Of a DNA stretch of 38,490 nt, positions 1-8,065 are shown one piece after another (within the stretch, counting starts at the first letter, position 1; every line of letters starts with the position of its first letter). The stretch is from Catenulispora pinisilvae (GTDB lineage: Bacteria; Actinomycetota; Actinomycetes; Streptomycetales; Catenulisporaceae). Location of the stretch: positions 1 to 38,490 of the forward strand of contig NZ_JAAFZA010000086.1 in the NCBI RefSeq assembly GCF_015356865.1, given 5' to 3'. Both the position numbers and the translations under genes were made by a program. Below the pieces are notes generated by a model. That model was not told the DNA's origin. It saw only the letters and a list, made by a program, of their open reading frames with translations, and ran no database searches.

Positions 1-42
1 ACGGCTGCCGTCACTGGCACGCCTGCTGCCACCGCCCCCGCC

Positions 43-621
43 ATGACCACCGCCACCACACCGACCACCGACCCCACCACCGCACTGACCACGGCCTTAC
101 TCGACCGGGACTGGACCTACACCAACCCGGTCCGCACCGAGCGGCAGTGGCGCAGCCAGATCCACGAGGTGGCCAGCCCCGACGGACGCCTGTATGTCGA
201 CGCCTCGGCCTTCCCCGACGGCCACATGATCGCCCGCCTGTCCGCCGACGCCGTGCGCACTGACCCCGGACGCACACCCGCCTGGATGGCCGACCTGCAC
301 GAGGTCCCGCTCGCCGTAGCCCTGGCCGCCGTGAGGGCAGCCGCCGACTCCGGCAACTCGCCCCACCCGATCGTCGTCGCGGTGACCGCCGCCCTGGCCG
401 GACACGGCTGGACGCAGTACCCGGACATCACCGAACGAGGGTGCCTGCTGCAACGCGAATGGCAGTCCCCGGACGGCACCCGCAGCGTGCGGTGGAACCC
501 CGCCGACCAGGACGACGAAGGCGGCTGGAGCGTCGACCGCGAAGGCCCCGGCGACGGCGAGACCCACGCCAGCCAGCACACCCCGGCTGCCGTCATCACC
601 GCCCTAGCCCTCACCGACTAG
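43..621 (+). CDS. DUF317-like protein, two tandem domain copies
   Basis: Protein of 192 aa, function unknown. Two halves repeat the same plan: a G/D-W-T-x-Y opening (residues 23-27 and 122-126), a strand carrying S-P-D-G (45-48 and 142-145), and a closing segment. The second half ends in H-T-P-A-A-V-I-T-A-L-A-L, which recurs almost unchanged in the next gene. This resembles DUF317 domains of Streptomyces and relatives, whose role is unknown. It is the first gene of the long co-directional block. No good Shine-Dalgarno site lies before the ATG, so the start is less certain than for its neighbours, and only 42 bases of upstream sequence are available. The family call rests on motif spacing, not on a profile search. 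Confidence 0.75.
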   Translation: MTTATTPTTDPTTALTTALLDRDWTYTNPVRTERQWRSQIHEVASPDGRLYVDASAFPDGHMIARLSADAVRTDPGRTPAWMADLHEVPLAVALAAVRAAADSGNSPHPIVVAVTAALAGHGWTQYPDITERGCLLQREWQSPDGTRSVRWNPADQDDEGGWSVDREGPGDGETHASQHTPAAVITALALTD

Positions 622-660
622 ACCCGCCCCGTCACCCCGAACCGCAAGGAGCCCCTCGCC

Positions 661-1344
661 ATGAGCACCCCGTCAACCACCGCCGATGCCACAAGCGGCT
701 GCAGTGTCACCGTGGCTCAAACCCTGCTCGCCGACGGCTGGACCTATACCCAGGACATCGCCACCGATCCGGGAGGCAACACCCAACTCCACCAGCTGGC
801 CAGTCCCGACAGGGCTCTGACTCTCAACGTGCACGACGTCTCCGGCGGGCTCTGCTTCGGCACACTCACCGCCCCCTCGGTCCGCACCGGCGGGACACGC
901 CGCCGATTCTGGTCCGCACAGTTCTCCGCACCCCTGCCGATAGCGCTCGCGGCCATCACCACCGCACACCAGGCCACGACGACCCCCCAACTGGACAGCG
1001 TCGAGGCACTGCTGACTGCCGCCGGATGGCACGAGCGGCACGACGAACCCGATGAAGACCTCGAAAACGACTACGACGAAGACGACTGGGACGAGGAGGA
1101 CGAGGACGGACCGCAGATCCGCACCTGGACCTCCCCGGACGGCGACCGATGGGTGATCTGGTGCGGTCCCGACAATGACCCCGCCTTCTGGGACGTCGAT
1201 TGCACCAAGGACGGCAGCACCCGCGCCCGCCTCACCCGGCACACCCCCGCCGCCGTCATCACCGCCCTCGCCCTCACCAACCACCCGGACGACGATCCCG
1301 ACCACGCCGCGCCGACCACCGCACCGGTCACCAGTGACAGGTGA
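661..1344 (+). CDS. DUF317-like protein with acidic insert
   Basis: Protein of 227 aa, paralogous to the preceding gene. It has two DUF317-like copies with SPD at 48-50 and SPDG at 158-161, a W-S-A-Q-F strand near 84-88, and the same H-T-P-A-A-V-I-T-A-L-A-L closing motif near 194-205. A strongly acidic stretch (about 129-149, mostly D and E) sits inside the second copy and is absent from the first gene. AAGGAG lies 9 nt before the ATG. The next gene starts only 7 nt after the stop, so the two are probably co-transcribed. The role is unknown. The acidic insert could mimic DNA or bind a basic partner, but that is speculation. Confidence 0.78.
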   Translation: MSTPSTTADATSGCSVTVAQTLLADGWTYTQDIATDPGGNTQLHQLASPDRALTLNVHDVSGGLCFGTLTAPSVRTGGTRRRFWSAQFSAPLPIALAAITTAHQATTTPQLDSVEALLTAAGWHERHDEPDEDLENDYDEDDWDEEDEDGPQIRTWTSPDGDRWVIWCGPDNDPAFWDVDCTKDGSTRARLTRHTPAAVITALALTNHPDDDPDHAAPTTAPVTSDR

Positions 1345-1351
1345 GACCGCC

Positions 1352-2251
1352 ATGCAGACCACCACCACCGCACTGCCCGCACCGCACGGGCCCTCGGCCG
1401 CAGACCTGATCGCCTGGTGGCACCACCGCAGCGATGTCGGCGGAACGACCACCGAGCGCAGCTGTACCGCCGTCGCCACCACAGTCCTGGACCACCTGGC
1501 CCACCACGCCAGCACCACCCTGCAAACGATCGACATGCGCACCGTGAGCGTCGAGCAGCTCCTGGCCGACCACGCCGACTGCCTCTGGCCAAACCTTTCG
1601 ACCTCCACCCGGAACAACTACACCAACCGCCTGCGCCGTGCCGTCGCCGAGTTCCTGACCGCCCTGGACGACCCGGCTGCCGTGCGGCCGGGCCGCGCCA
1701 GAGCCCGACTTGATGCAGCCCGCAGCCAAGAAGCGCCACGTGGCGCCGAGCTGGGAATCGAGATCCCCCCTGCTGGATTCGGCGACCCCGGCGTATATGC
1801 CGAACTCGCTCTCAGCGGCAAGTTGACGGCCAGGATCTGGGTCAGCGCCAACTCCCGCGACCTGCTCACCGACATTCTGCGGCGGCTGGCCGCCAGTCCG
1901 CGGCAGGAGTACCGGCGCGGCCTGAAGCCGACACTGGCCCCCCTGCTGCGCGCCGGGCTGCTCGAAGCGGGCCAGGAACTGATCTGGCACCGCAAGCGCC
2001 TCGGCGAGCGGCTGACGGTCACCGTAACAGCGGACGGGCAGGTCCAACTCCCCGACGGGTCGGTATGGCCCAGCCCGAACCAGGCCGCTGCGCGGCTCAC
2101 TGGATACCCGAACGACGGCTGGGCGGTGTTCCGGACCGCCGACGGCGCCACCCTGGCAGACCTCAAGGCCCTGGCATCCGCCGACTCGCCGGAACCCGAC
2201 ACCAAAACCATCGCGCTCGCCACCCCCGCAGACACCGAGACAGGCCACTGA
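1352..2251 (+). CDS. RAMA-domain protein with recombinase core-binding-like N-terminus
   Basis: Protein of 299 aa. Residues about 195-273 match the RAMA pattern: L-L-R-A-G-L-L-E-A-G followed by a W-H-R strand, a V-T-A-D-G-x-V strand, D-G-S-V-W, S-P-N-Q-A-A-A-R-L-T-G, then G-W-A-V-F-R-T-A-D-G. RAMA domains occur in restriction-modification and related contexts and are predicted to sense modified DNA. The N-terminal 20-108 is alpha-helical with a T-x-x-N-Y-x-x-R-L-R-R-A core, like the SAM-like DNA-binding domain that precedes tyrosine recombinase catalytic domains, but no catalytic R..HxxR..Y domain follows. The ATG at 1352 was chosen because it lies 7 nt after the previous stop. An upstream extension in the same frame would overlap that gene. 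Confidence 0.75.
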   Translation: MQTTTTALPAPHGPSAADLIAWWHHRSDVGGTTTERSCTAVATTVLDHLAHHASTTLQTIDMRTVSVEQLLADHADCLWPNLSTSTRNNYTNRLRRAVAEFLTALDDPAAVRPGRARARLDAARSQEAPRGAELGIEIPPAGFGDPGVYAELALSGKLTARIWVSANSRDLLTDILRRLAASPRQEYRRGLKPTLAPLLRAGLLEAGQELIWHRKRLGERLTVTVTADGQVQLPDGSVWPSPNQAAARLTGYPNDGWAVFRTADGATLADLKALASADSPEPDTKTIALATPADTETGH

Positions 2252-2253
2252 CT

Positions 2254-2601
2254 ATGAGCACCACCGCCACTGCCGAGCTGCTGGAAACCAGCATCGGCAC
2301 GACTGCAAACAGGGGACCGCGCATCACCCGGATCTGGCACGTAGGCGAGCACACCATCCGCGCCCGCGTCGCCCTGGACTCCCACCGCCCCCAGTCCTAC
2401 GCCCTGGCCGAGGTGCTCACGCCGGCCTTGGAGTGGACCAAGGTCTGCGAGACCCCGCCGGAGGAGTTCCACTGGCAGCCCTTCGACAAGCGTCCCGGCG
2501 CCAACAAGGTCACCCGCGACCTGACCCAGGACGAACTGCTCGGCCTTGCCGACGACCTGATGCGCCGCGCCGCCCGCATCCTGCGCGTGACCGCCGCCTA
2601 G
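2254..2601 (+). CDS. Small hypothetical protein
   Basis: Protein of 115 aa, not recognised. It starts 2 nt after the stop of the RAMA gene, so translation is likely coupled. The sequence is soluble-looking and mixed alpha/beta, with a T-R-I-W-H-V strand, a segment rich in W, F and P (near 64-80), and a C-terminal amphipathic helix beginning D-L-T-Q-D-E-L-L-G-L-A-D-D. It sits between the two RAMA genes, so it may serve the same module, but nothing in the sequence gives a biochemical activity. Confidence 0.7.
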   Translation: MSTTATAELLETSIGTTANRGPRITRIWHVGEHTIRARVALDSHRPQSYALAEVLTPALEWTKVCETPPEEFHWQPFDKRPGANKVTRDLTQDELLGLADDLMRRAARILRVTAA

Positions 2602-2637
2602 CCCCGCCCGCTCACGCCGACCGCCGAGGAGGACCCG

Positions 2638-3054
2638 ATGCCGAACATCGACATCGACACCGAAGTCTTCGACACCCTCGCCGCCAGGGCACGCCCCTGG
2701 CGCGATACCCCCAACGACGTGCTGCGGTCCCTGCTGGACTTGACACCGGTGCCGAAGAACGACACGGCCGACGTGCCCCTGCCCGGCCAGCTCGGGCCCC
2801 TGCTGCGCGCCGGACACCTGCAGCCCGGTGACCGCCTGATCTGGCACCGCCGCAACCACGCCACGGTCCATGTCGTCACCGTGACCGCCTCCGGATGCCT
2901 GGCGCTGGAAGACGGCAGCGTACAGGCGGGCCCGAACCGCGCCGCTACCCGCCTAGCCGGATACCCCACGAAGGGCTGGACGAACTTCAAGACCGCTGAC
3001 GGCACCAGCCTCGCCGAGCTCGCAGCCGCGATCGACCCCGTCTCTGACCTCTGA
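2638..3054 (+). CDS. RAMA-domain protein with SeqA/RHH-like N-terminal motif
   Basis: Protein of 138 aa. The N-terminus (I-D-I-D-T-E-V-F-D-T-L, then D-T-P-N-D-V-L-R-S-L-L, residues 4-33) resembles the short dimerisation or ribbon-helix-helix-like segment found in SeqA-type and RAMA proteins. Residues about 52-125 form a RAMA domain: L-L-R-A-G-H-L-Q-P-G-D, a W-H-R-R strand, E-D-G-S-V, P-N-R-A-A-T-R-L-A-G-Y, G-W-T-N-F-K-T-A-D-G-T-S-L. It aligns clearly with the RAMA half of the 1352-2251 product, so the two are paralogues. GAGGAGG lies 5 nt before the ATG. Probable role: recognising modified DNA or acting as a DNA-binding regulator. Ligand unknown. Confidence 0.78.
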   Translation: MPNIDIDTEVFDTLAARARPWRDTPNDVLRSLLDLTPVPKNDTADVPLPGQLGPLLRAGHLQPGDRLIWHRRNHATVHVVTVTASGCLALEDGSVQAGPNRAATRLAGYPTKGWTNFKTADGTSLAELAAAIDPVSDL

Positions 3055-3124
3055 CGCCTGCCTGGCCTGTTCACCCTCCCCGACGTCTAGACAGCGGTCA
3101 CCGCCTACTAGAAGGGCACCCCCA

Positions 3125-3307
3125 ATGCACATGCAACTATCCGCCATAGGACTGTTCGCCGCGCTCAACCTGTGTGCCATCTCAGTCCACCTCATGACCG
3201 CCTGCCGCATCATGGCTCGGCACTTCGAGAAGACCGAGCGCGCCTGGCACGACGCTTTAGGCCTGCTACGAGCTGCCACCCCCGAAGGGCAGGAACCCCG
3301 GTCATGA
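3125..3307 (+). CDS. Single-helix small membrane protein
   Basis: Protein of 60 aa. A hydrophobic stretch near residues 5-28 (starting L-S-A-I-G-L-F-A-A-L) should span the membrane once, followed by a charged tail with H-F-E-K-T-E-R-A-W. GAAGGG lies about 8 nt before the ATG. Its TGA overlaps the ATG of the next gene (ATGA at 3304-3307), so the two are translationally coupled. Function unknown. Confidence 0.6.
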   Translation: MHMQLSAIGLFAALNLCAISVHLMTACRIMARHFEKTERAWHDALGLLRAATPEGQEPRS

Positions 3308-3846
3308 GCGCCATGCCACCTGGCAGCCACGGCACAGCCGTGCCGGGACGAGAAACCGCGGACCTGCTCGCCTTCCTGGACTTCGCCTGCCACGCCGGCC
3401 TGCTGTCCTCCTCCAGCACCGCCGCCTACCGTCTGGGCGCCCGCCGGATCCTGTCCGCACTGCCCGAGCAGGCGACCGCAGACCTCACCGTGCTCCTCGA
3501 TGATCGCGCTATCGCGGTGTTCAACGCCACGAGCGGCGAAACCATCTCCGAGGCGACCCGCCGCCAGTACGCGGCTTCGTTCCGCAAAGCCCTGATGCTG
3601 TTCCGTGACTACCTCAAGCAGCCGCAGCGCTGGCACGACAAGGCTGCCGAGAACGGCAACGCCCCGGGCTGGACGCCCACCGCCGACGGCGGAGTCGATC
3701 TGACGATCCCTCTGCCCAGGGCGCGGGCAATGCGGGTACATCTCCCGGCCGACGTCACTGCCAACGATGCCCGCCTGGCCAAGCGGGTGCTCAGCAGCTA
3801 CCTGGCCGAGATCGCCCCGGCTGCCACCACCAACGGCGAGGACTAA
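3304..3846 (+). CDS. Recombinase core-binding-like protein without catalytic domain
   Basis: Protein of 180 aa. Residues about 17-108 form a helical bundle with a T-R-R-Q-Y-A-A-S-F-R-K-A core. This parallels the T-R-N-N-Y-T-N-R-L-R-R-A core of the 1352-2251 product and resembles the N-terminal SAM-like domain of tyrosine recombinases. It is followed by a short strand-rich part (D-L-T-I-P-L-P-R-A-R) and a helix (A-R-L-A-K-R-V-L-S-S-Y-L). No recombinase catalytic residues are present, so it is more likely a DNA-binding protein than an integrase. The ATG overlaps the previous stop. It lacks the RAMA domain carried by its longer relative. Confidence 0.65.
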   Translation: MSAMPPGSHGTAVPGRETADLLAFLDFACHAGLLSSSSTAAYRLGARRILSALPEQATADLTVLLDDRAIAVFNATSGETISEATRRQYAASFRKALMLFRDYLKQPQRWHDKAAENGNAPGWTPTADGGVDLTIPLPRARAMRVHLPADVTANDARLAKRVLSSYLAEIAPAATTNGED

Positions 3847-3850
3847 AGCC

Positions 3851-4252
3851 ATGGACATGCTGCGCACCACCGACCCGATCATGTGGCAGGGAGCCTGGTT
3901 CCAGATCGATACCGTCCACACCAGCGACGAGGCCGCGCCCTGGTTCACCGGATTCTGGGAGCCCCCAGGCCGATCCACACCAGATGCACGCGTAGCAGTG
4001 CGGCTCCGACTCACCTACGAGGGCCCGGATCGAATCAGTGTCCTGCTGACCGCCGACGACGAACACACCTACGGCCAGCGCCACCAGCTCGCCTCCTGGT
4101 ACGCGCTCAGCACCGCCAGCTGGACCGCCGCCGTCGCGCCCACCGTCACCGCCCACCCCTGGGCCGCGCACACCCACCACTGGACCGAGCACAACAAGGG
4201 TGGCAACAAGATCCTGCGCGCCGCCCTGGCCTACATCCTCACCTCCCGCTGA
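3851..4252 (+). CDS. Small hypothetical protein
   Basis: Protein of 133 aa, not recognised. It begins 4 nt after the previous stop. It is rich in tryptophan (W13, W17, W31 and others), with beta-type segments (A-R-V-A-V-R-L-R-L-T, then R-I-S-V-L-L-T-A-D-D-E) and a helical C-terminus ending G-N-K-I-L-R-A-A-L-A-Y-I-L. No signal peptide or membrane helix is seen. High third-position GC and tight packing with its neighbours support the reading frame. No function can be assigned. Confidence 0.68.
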   Translation: MDMLRTTDPIMWQGAWFQIDTVHTSDEAAPWFTGFWEPPGRSTPDARVAVRLRLTYEGPDRISVLLTADDEHTYGQRHQLASWYALSTASWTAAVAPTVTAHPWAAHTHHWTEHNKGGNKILRAALAYILTSR

Positions 4253-4336
4253 CCGCATCCCGGGCCACTACGCGACTGACAACCACCGCCACGCCCAACC
4301 GCCCACCAGCACGCACCTTTTGCAAGGAGATCTTTG

Positions 4337-4753
4337 ATGACCGACGCCACCACCGCCGAACCAGACACGACGGACACCTTCACCTTCGGCGCCGCCCAGA
4401 CCGCCTGCCGCGACGTCCTGGACGCTCTGACCGATGCCGGGTTCGACCCCGGCATCGAGTACCTGTCCGGCGGCTGCGCCGCCATCTGCGTCGTGCTGCA
4501 CGACGGCTCAGCAGTGCTGATCAGCGACACCGACGCGCGCCTGCCGCTGTCCGACGCCCCGCGAGCGCCGTGGTGGGCTCTGCACTACCCCGGGGTCTGG
4601 GACGGCTACCCGGGCGATGAGGAACCCGTCACCGTCTACGTCGGGCCTGGCGGTGTGTCCGAGGCCGATGACACCGCCGCCATGCTCACCGCCGTCACCG
4701 CCTACAGCACCGCCGGTCAGGCCACAGATCGAGACGGGCAGAGCCCTGCATGA
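4337..4753 (+). CDS. Small acidic hypothetical protein
   Basis: Protein of 138 aa, not recognised. AAGGAGAT is ideally spaced before the ATG at 4337. A TTG three bases upstream is a weaker alternative. The protein is acidic, with a central hydrophobic segment (A-A-I-C-V-V-L-H-D-G-S-A-V-L-I-S) followed by a W-W-A-L-H-Y-P-G-V-W motif. Its stop overlaps the ATG of the next gene (ATGA at 4750-4753), implying coupled translation with a small membrane protein. Confidence 0.68.
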   Translation: MTDATTAEPDTTDTFTFGAAQTACRDVLDALTDAGFDPGIEYLSGGCAAICVVLHDGSAVLISDTDARLPLSDAPRAPWWALHYPGVWDGYPGDEEPVTVYVGPGGVSEADDTAAMLTAVTAYSTAGQATDRDGQSPA

Positions 4754-4962
4754 CTGCCATCGCCCAAGGCGTGCTGATCGCAGACGTCTGCATCGCCGAC
4801 TGGATCGTGCTGAGAAGGGCCGCGACGCAAATTGTGCAGGCCCATGACCGGGGCAGGCTGCTGCCGCGCCGTGTACGGCTCCAGCTTGCGGCGCTGGTGA
4901 CCGCCTCGACGGTGGCCACCATGGCCGCGACGGCTTTCGCCCTGACCTATCCGCAGCAGTAG
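4750..4962 (+). CDS. Single-helix small membrane protein
   Basis: Protein of 70 aa. A charged central part (V-L-R-R-A-A-T, then R-G-R-L-L-P-R-R-V-R) is followed by a hydrophobic C-terminal segment, about residues 44-66, that would anchor it in the membrane. It is coupled to the upstream acidic protein by an ATGA overlap, so the pair may act together. No family recognised. Confidence 0.55.
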   Translation: MTAIAQGVLIADVCIADWIVLRRAATQIVQAHDRGRLLPRRVRLQLAALVTASTVATMAATAFALTYPQQ

Positions 4963-5063
4963 CTGATCGGCAAAGAGCCGCTGCTTGCCACGCCGTCACC
5001 CCTCCCACGCTCTCGCCGCAGCACCCGGCCGAGACAGCCCACTGAAGACGAATGGAAACCACG

Positions 5064-5516
5064 ATGAGCACCGATCACCTGATGACCGCCGACGAACTGT
5101 TGAGAATCTCCAAGGCCGTCTTCGAAGCCGCCAAGGACAAGGCCGTCTATGTCGCGGCCCTGACCACGGCCGAGAGCCGGGGCGGAGCCTGGCCCGACTT
5201 CCGCAACCAGCCCGACCCGGCCGACATCGCGCAGGACGTGGCCTGGATCGCCGGCCAGGCGGCCTACAAGGGCGCCTTCGGCTACTGCGTGGACCTGGCA
5301 GTGACCGTCACCGCCGCCGCAGGCCCGGTAGTGGTGGGGTTCCAGCTCAACCGGGTGGATGCCCCGAACCTGGTGACCGGACCGGTCGCCGTGAAGGACC
5401 TGTTTTTGCCCGGCACCGTCGGAGCCCACGCGGCTTGGGAGGTCATTTCGCGCATCAAAATCCTGCTGACGAACGCCGAACTTGCTGCGATGACGGCCAC
5501 CGCACTCGACCAGTGA
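5064..5516 (+). CDS. Hypothetical protein
   Basis: Protein of 150 aa from the ATG at 5064. An in-frame ATG at 5052 would add four residues and is equally possible, because both have weak upstream purine tracts. It has a helical N-terminus (T-A-D-E-L-L-R-I-S-K-A-V-F-E-A-A-K), a central beta segment (V-D-L-A-V-T-V-T-A-A-A-G-P-V-V-V-G-F) and a helical end. No signal peptide or known motif. It sits between the small membrane protein and a DUF317-like gene. Confidence 0.65.
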   Translation: MSTDHLMTADELLRISKAVFEAAKDKAVYVAALTTAESRGGAWPDFRNQPDPADIAQDVAWIAGQAAYKGAFGYCVDLAVTVTAAAGPVVVGFQLNRVDAPNLVTGPVAVKDLFLPGTVGAHAAWEVISRIKILLTNAELAAMTATALDQ

Positions 5517-5574
5517 CTCCGACCGACAATTCCATTCCCGCTCGCTGGCCTGCACATCGACAGGAGACACCCGC

Positions 5575-6150
5575 ATGATCACGACTATCGAAACCGAGCA
5601 GTTCATCACCGAGCTGGCTTGCGCGCTGGCCGCGCGCGGATGGCTGTTCGACCATGTCCGGCCTTCCGGCCCCGCGCCGTTGCCGGGCAGGACCGTGCCC
5701 GGGGTCACTCGCTGGAGCGGCCAGGGCAGCGACCTGCATGTCGACCTGCGCAGCCGCCCCGGGCGCCCCATTGCCGAGTTGCACGGCGCAGGCTGGCGGG
5801 CCGACCTGACGGCGGCCGTGACCGTGATCGGTGCGCTGGCGGCGATCGATGCTGCTGACGCCGCCGAGACTGCCCGCGCGCTCGCCCAGGTGCGCGGCGG
5901 TGAGAGTGAACGAACCCTCCCGGAACTTCTGGACGCCGCCGGATGGCGGGTGACCGTCAGCCGAGGCGAGCGGGGTGCTGAGCGCACCTGGTGGAGCCCG
6001 GACGGCACCCGCCGCATCCGGCTGGAGCACCTGTCCCCGGTCGAGGGCTGGATGCTCACCCGGGCCCCGGACTTCACCGACGGCGCCACCTGGACCGGAG
6101 ATGAGGACACCCCGCCGGCAGTCCTGGCCGCCCTCGCCCTCACCGCCTGA
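5575..6150 (+). CDS. DUF317-like protein
   Basis: Protein of 191 aa with two DUF317-like halves. The first is divergent (G-W-L-F-D-H near 22-27). The second is clear: A-A-G-W-R-V-T, then T-W-W-S-P-D-G-T-R-R-I-R, then the closing D-T-P-P-A-V-L-A-A-L-A-L. AGGAGA lies 7 nt before the ATG. It is paralogous to the genes at 43, 661 and 6187. Function unknown. Confidence 0.72.
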   Translation: MITTIETEQFITELACALAARGWLFDHVRPSGPAPLPGRTVPGVTRWSGQGSDLHVDLRSRPGRPIAELHGAGWRADLTAAVTVIGALAAIDAADAAETARALAQVRGGESERTLPELLDAAGWRVTVSRGERGAERTWWSPDGTRRIRLEHLSPVEGWMLTRAPDFTDGATWTGDEDTPPAVLAALALTA

Positions 6151-6186
6151 ACCCGTACCCCGTCACCCGCACCGAGAAGGACGTCC

Positions 6187-6771
6187 ATGAACGCTGACGC
6201 CACAGCCCCCGAAGACCCGCTCGGCTTAGTACTGACCGCCGAGCGCTGGACCCGCAGCAGCGCCAAGCACCACGCCCACGACTTCGACCCCGAAGCGCGC
6301 GTCTGGAACAGCCCCGATGCGGCGGTGATGCTCGCCGCCCACGGCATCCGCGACGGCCTGGCCCTGATCAGCCTGTACGCGCCCCGCACCCCCGACGACG
6401 CCCAGGACCCGCTGTGGCAGATCAACGGCGGACCGGTACCCGTAGCGACCGCCCTGGCCATGGCCAGGGCCGCCCTGCGACCGGCGGCCCCCGGCGGGCA
6501 CACCGCCGGATTCAATGCCGCCGGATGGAACCTGGCCCCCGAACACGAACTGTCCGTCGCGGTGGCTGGCCTTCAGGCGTGGATCGGCCCTCCCACCGAC
6601 CAGGACTTCACCAGATTCTGGTGCGCGTTCCTGTTCCCGATGCCCACCCCGGAGCTGTCGACCTGGACGGTCAAAGGCGCGCACGGCAGCGCCGAGTGCT
6701 CCCTGCTGGCCACTGCGAGCACCCCGGCCCACGTCATCACCGCCGCAGCCACAACGCAGGAGACACCGTGA
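6187..6771 (+). CDS. DUF317-like protein
   Basis: Protein of 194 aa. W-N-S-P-D-A-A-V-M-L near residues 40-49 and the closing S-T-P-A-H-V-I-T-A-A-A place it with the other DUF317-like products, although the second half has lost the SPDG element. GAAGGA lies 5 nt before the ATG. The TGA overlaps the GTG of the next gene (GTGA at 6768-6771). Function unknown. Confidence 0.7.
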   Translation: MNADATAPEDPLGLVLTAERWTRSSAKHHAHDFDPEARVWNSPDAAVMLAAHGIRDGLALISLYAPRTPDDAQDPLWQINGGPVPVATALAMARAALRPAAPGGHTAGFNAAGWNLAPEHELSVAVAGLQAWIGPPTDQDFTRFWCAFLFPMPTPELSTWTVKGAHGSAECSLLATASTPAHVITAAATTQETP

Positions 6772-7172
6772 ACACCGCTGCTCAAACCGCGCAGGTCTAC
6801 CACCCGGCCATCGACCGCATCCTGACCTGGCGGCTCGGCTCCGCCGAAGCCGTCGCGCGCATACGCCGCACCGCCGCCAACGGAACCGCAGACGCCCTCA
6901 CCAGGCTGCTGCATGACGCCGCCCTCCAGGCCCGTGAACGCGATATCCGACTCACCCGCATGATCCGGCACGCGATCAGCGATCTGCAGGCCGCGGAGGC
7001 CGAGCTGGCCGAAGGCCGAAGTGCCGAGCACCTGCTAATCGGACGCCACGAGGAGCTCCTAGTCCTGGCCAACCGCCACCACGACGCCCTGGCCCACCTG
7101 GAAGCCCTCGCCTGCGCCGCCGCCACCCCGGCCGCCGCCGTGACGACCGCGAGCACCGACCCCGCCTCCTGA
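6768..7172 (+). CDS. Helical hypothetical protein
   Basis: Protein of 134 aa with a GTG start overlapping the previous stop and AGGAG about 6 nt upstream. Almost all of it is predicted helical, with long stretches rich in A, L, E and R (near 60-125) typical of an antiparallel coiled coil. There are no cysteines of note until the C-terminal A-C-A-A-A-T, and no membrane segment. It could be a scaffold or a partner protein, but no family is recognised. Confidence 0.66.
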   Translation: MNTAAQTAQVYHPAIDRILTWRLGSAEAVARIRRTAANGTADALTRLLHDAALQARERDIRLTRMIRHAISDLQAAEAELAEGRSAEHLLIGRHEELLVLANRHHDALAHLEALACAAATPAAAVTTASTDPAS

Positions 7173-7248
7173 CACAACGCCGAACCGGCACGACCGCGCT
7201 CTCGCGGCATCCTCCCGAATCCCTCTGCACAGAAACGGCGATGCCCCC

Positions 7249-7752
7249 ATGCCCGAAACACCCCGACCCGCGACCTCCGGCCTGGCCGCGCGCGCCCGCG
7301 CCGCCGCCACCCAGCGCCGCGCCGACGCAGCCAACACCGCCGACCTCGCGACCTGGCGCGATCCCCGCTGGGTCGCCCTGGCCGAGCAGTGCGCCGATGC
7401 CCTGGCGCGCGTGCTGAACACGCCCCGCGACCAGATCACCGTCGCCCCCGACCGGTTGCGCGCCTACGGCGGCTGGACCTGGCCGCTGCTGGTGGTCATC
7501 GAGCCCGACGGCAGCGTGTTCGAGTTCGTCGCCGCCTACAACGATCCCGGACGGCTGCTGGCCCTGGCCCCGTGCCCGCACTGTGGTCAGCAGGTCCCGT
7601 ACACCGCCATCGGGCACCTCGCCGACCTCGGGGAACTGCTGGACGACCGCGCCGGCCAGGTAACGCAGCCCGAGCAGCGCCAGCAATACCTGCCCTTGAT
7701 GCACGGCGACCCCGGCCACGACGGCGACTGCCCGCTGGCCCGCCTGGCCTGA
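7249..7752 (+). CDS. Zinc-knuckle hypothetical protein
   Basis: Protein of 167 aa. C109-P-H-C112-G, followed by H157 and C161 near the C-terminus, would make a zinc site. A tryptophan-rich strand (G-G-W-T-W-P-L-L-V-V-I, about 74-84) precedes it. The N-terminal 35 residues are alanine- and arginine-rich. The Shine-Dalgarno region is weak (GAAACGG), so the start is less secure. Likely a small DNA- or protein-binding factor. No family assigned. Confidence 0.66.
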   Translation: MPETPRPATSGLAARARAAATQRRADAANTADLATWRDPRWVALAEQCADALARVLNTPRDQITVAPDRLRAYGGWTWPLLVVIEPDGSVFEFVAAYNDPGRLLALAPCPHCGQQVPYTAIGHLADLGELLDDRAGQVTQPEQRQQYLPLMHGDPGHDGDCPLARLA

Positions 7753-7822
7753 CCGCCCGCGCCGTCGCCCGGCGGCGCGGCCCCGAAACCCACCGCCCGA
7801 CCCCACCACCGCGAGGAGCACG

Positions 7823-8065
7823 ATGGTCAACTACGACCAGGACGAGAAGACCACCACACGCAGGCGCTTCCGCCTGCGCACCCCGGTCCCGTACACCGAG
7901 CTGTACCAGCTGCTGTACCTGGCCGAGGCCGACTACAAGCGCTTCCACGGCCTACCCGACCAGGCCAGCGAGATGGACGTCCACCTGACGGTCGACATCT
8001 GCGACGACGAGATCGTTGTGTTCTTCGACTACGACGGCACCGCACGGCAGCAGGTGAAGCCGTGA
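7823..8065 (+). CDS. Small hypothetical protein
   Basis: Protein of 80 aa with a GAGGAG site close to its ATG. The N-terminus is charged, the middle helical (Y-T-E-L-Y-Q-L-L-Y-L-A-E-A-D-Y), and the end beta-like and acidic (D-V-H-L-T-V-D-I-C-D-D-E-I-V-V-F-F). Its TGA overlaps the GTG of the following zinc protein (GTGA), so the two are probably co-expressed. Not recognised. Confidence 0.66.
   Translation: MVNYDQDEKTTTRRRFRLRTPVPYTELYQLLYLAEADYKRFHGLPDQASEMDVHLTVDICDDEIVVFFDYDGTARQQVKP

Noticed and set aside
3304-3846. Tyrosine recombinase/integrase
   Set aside because: Only an N-terminal core-binding-like fold is suggested. No R..HxxR..Y catalytic residues are present.
4947-6515. 522-aa open frame on the minus strand
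   Set aside because: It lies opposite three well-formed plus-strand genes with good ribosome sites and shows no domain.
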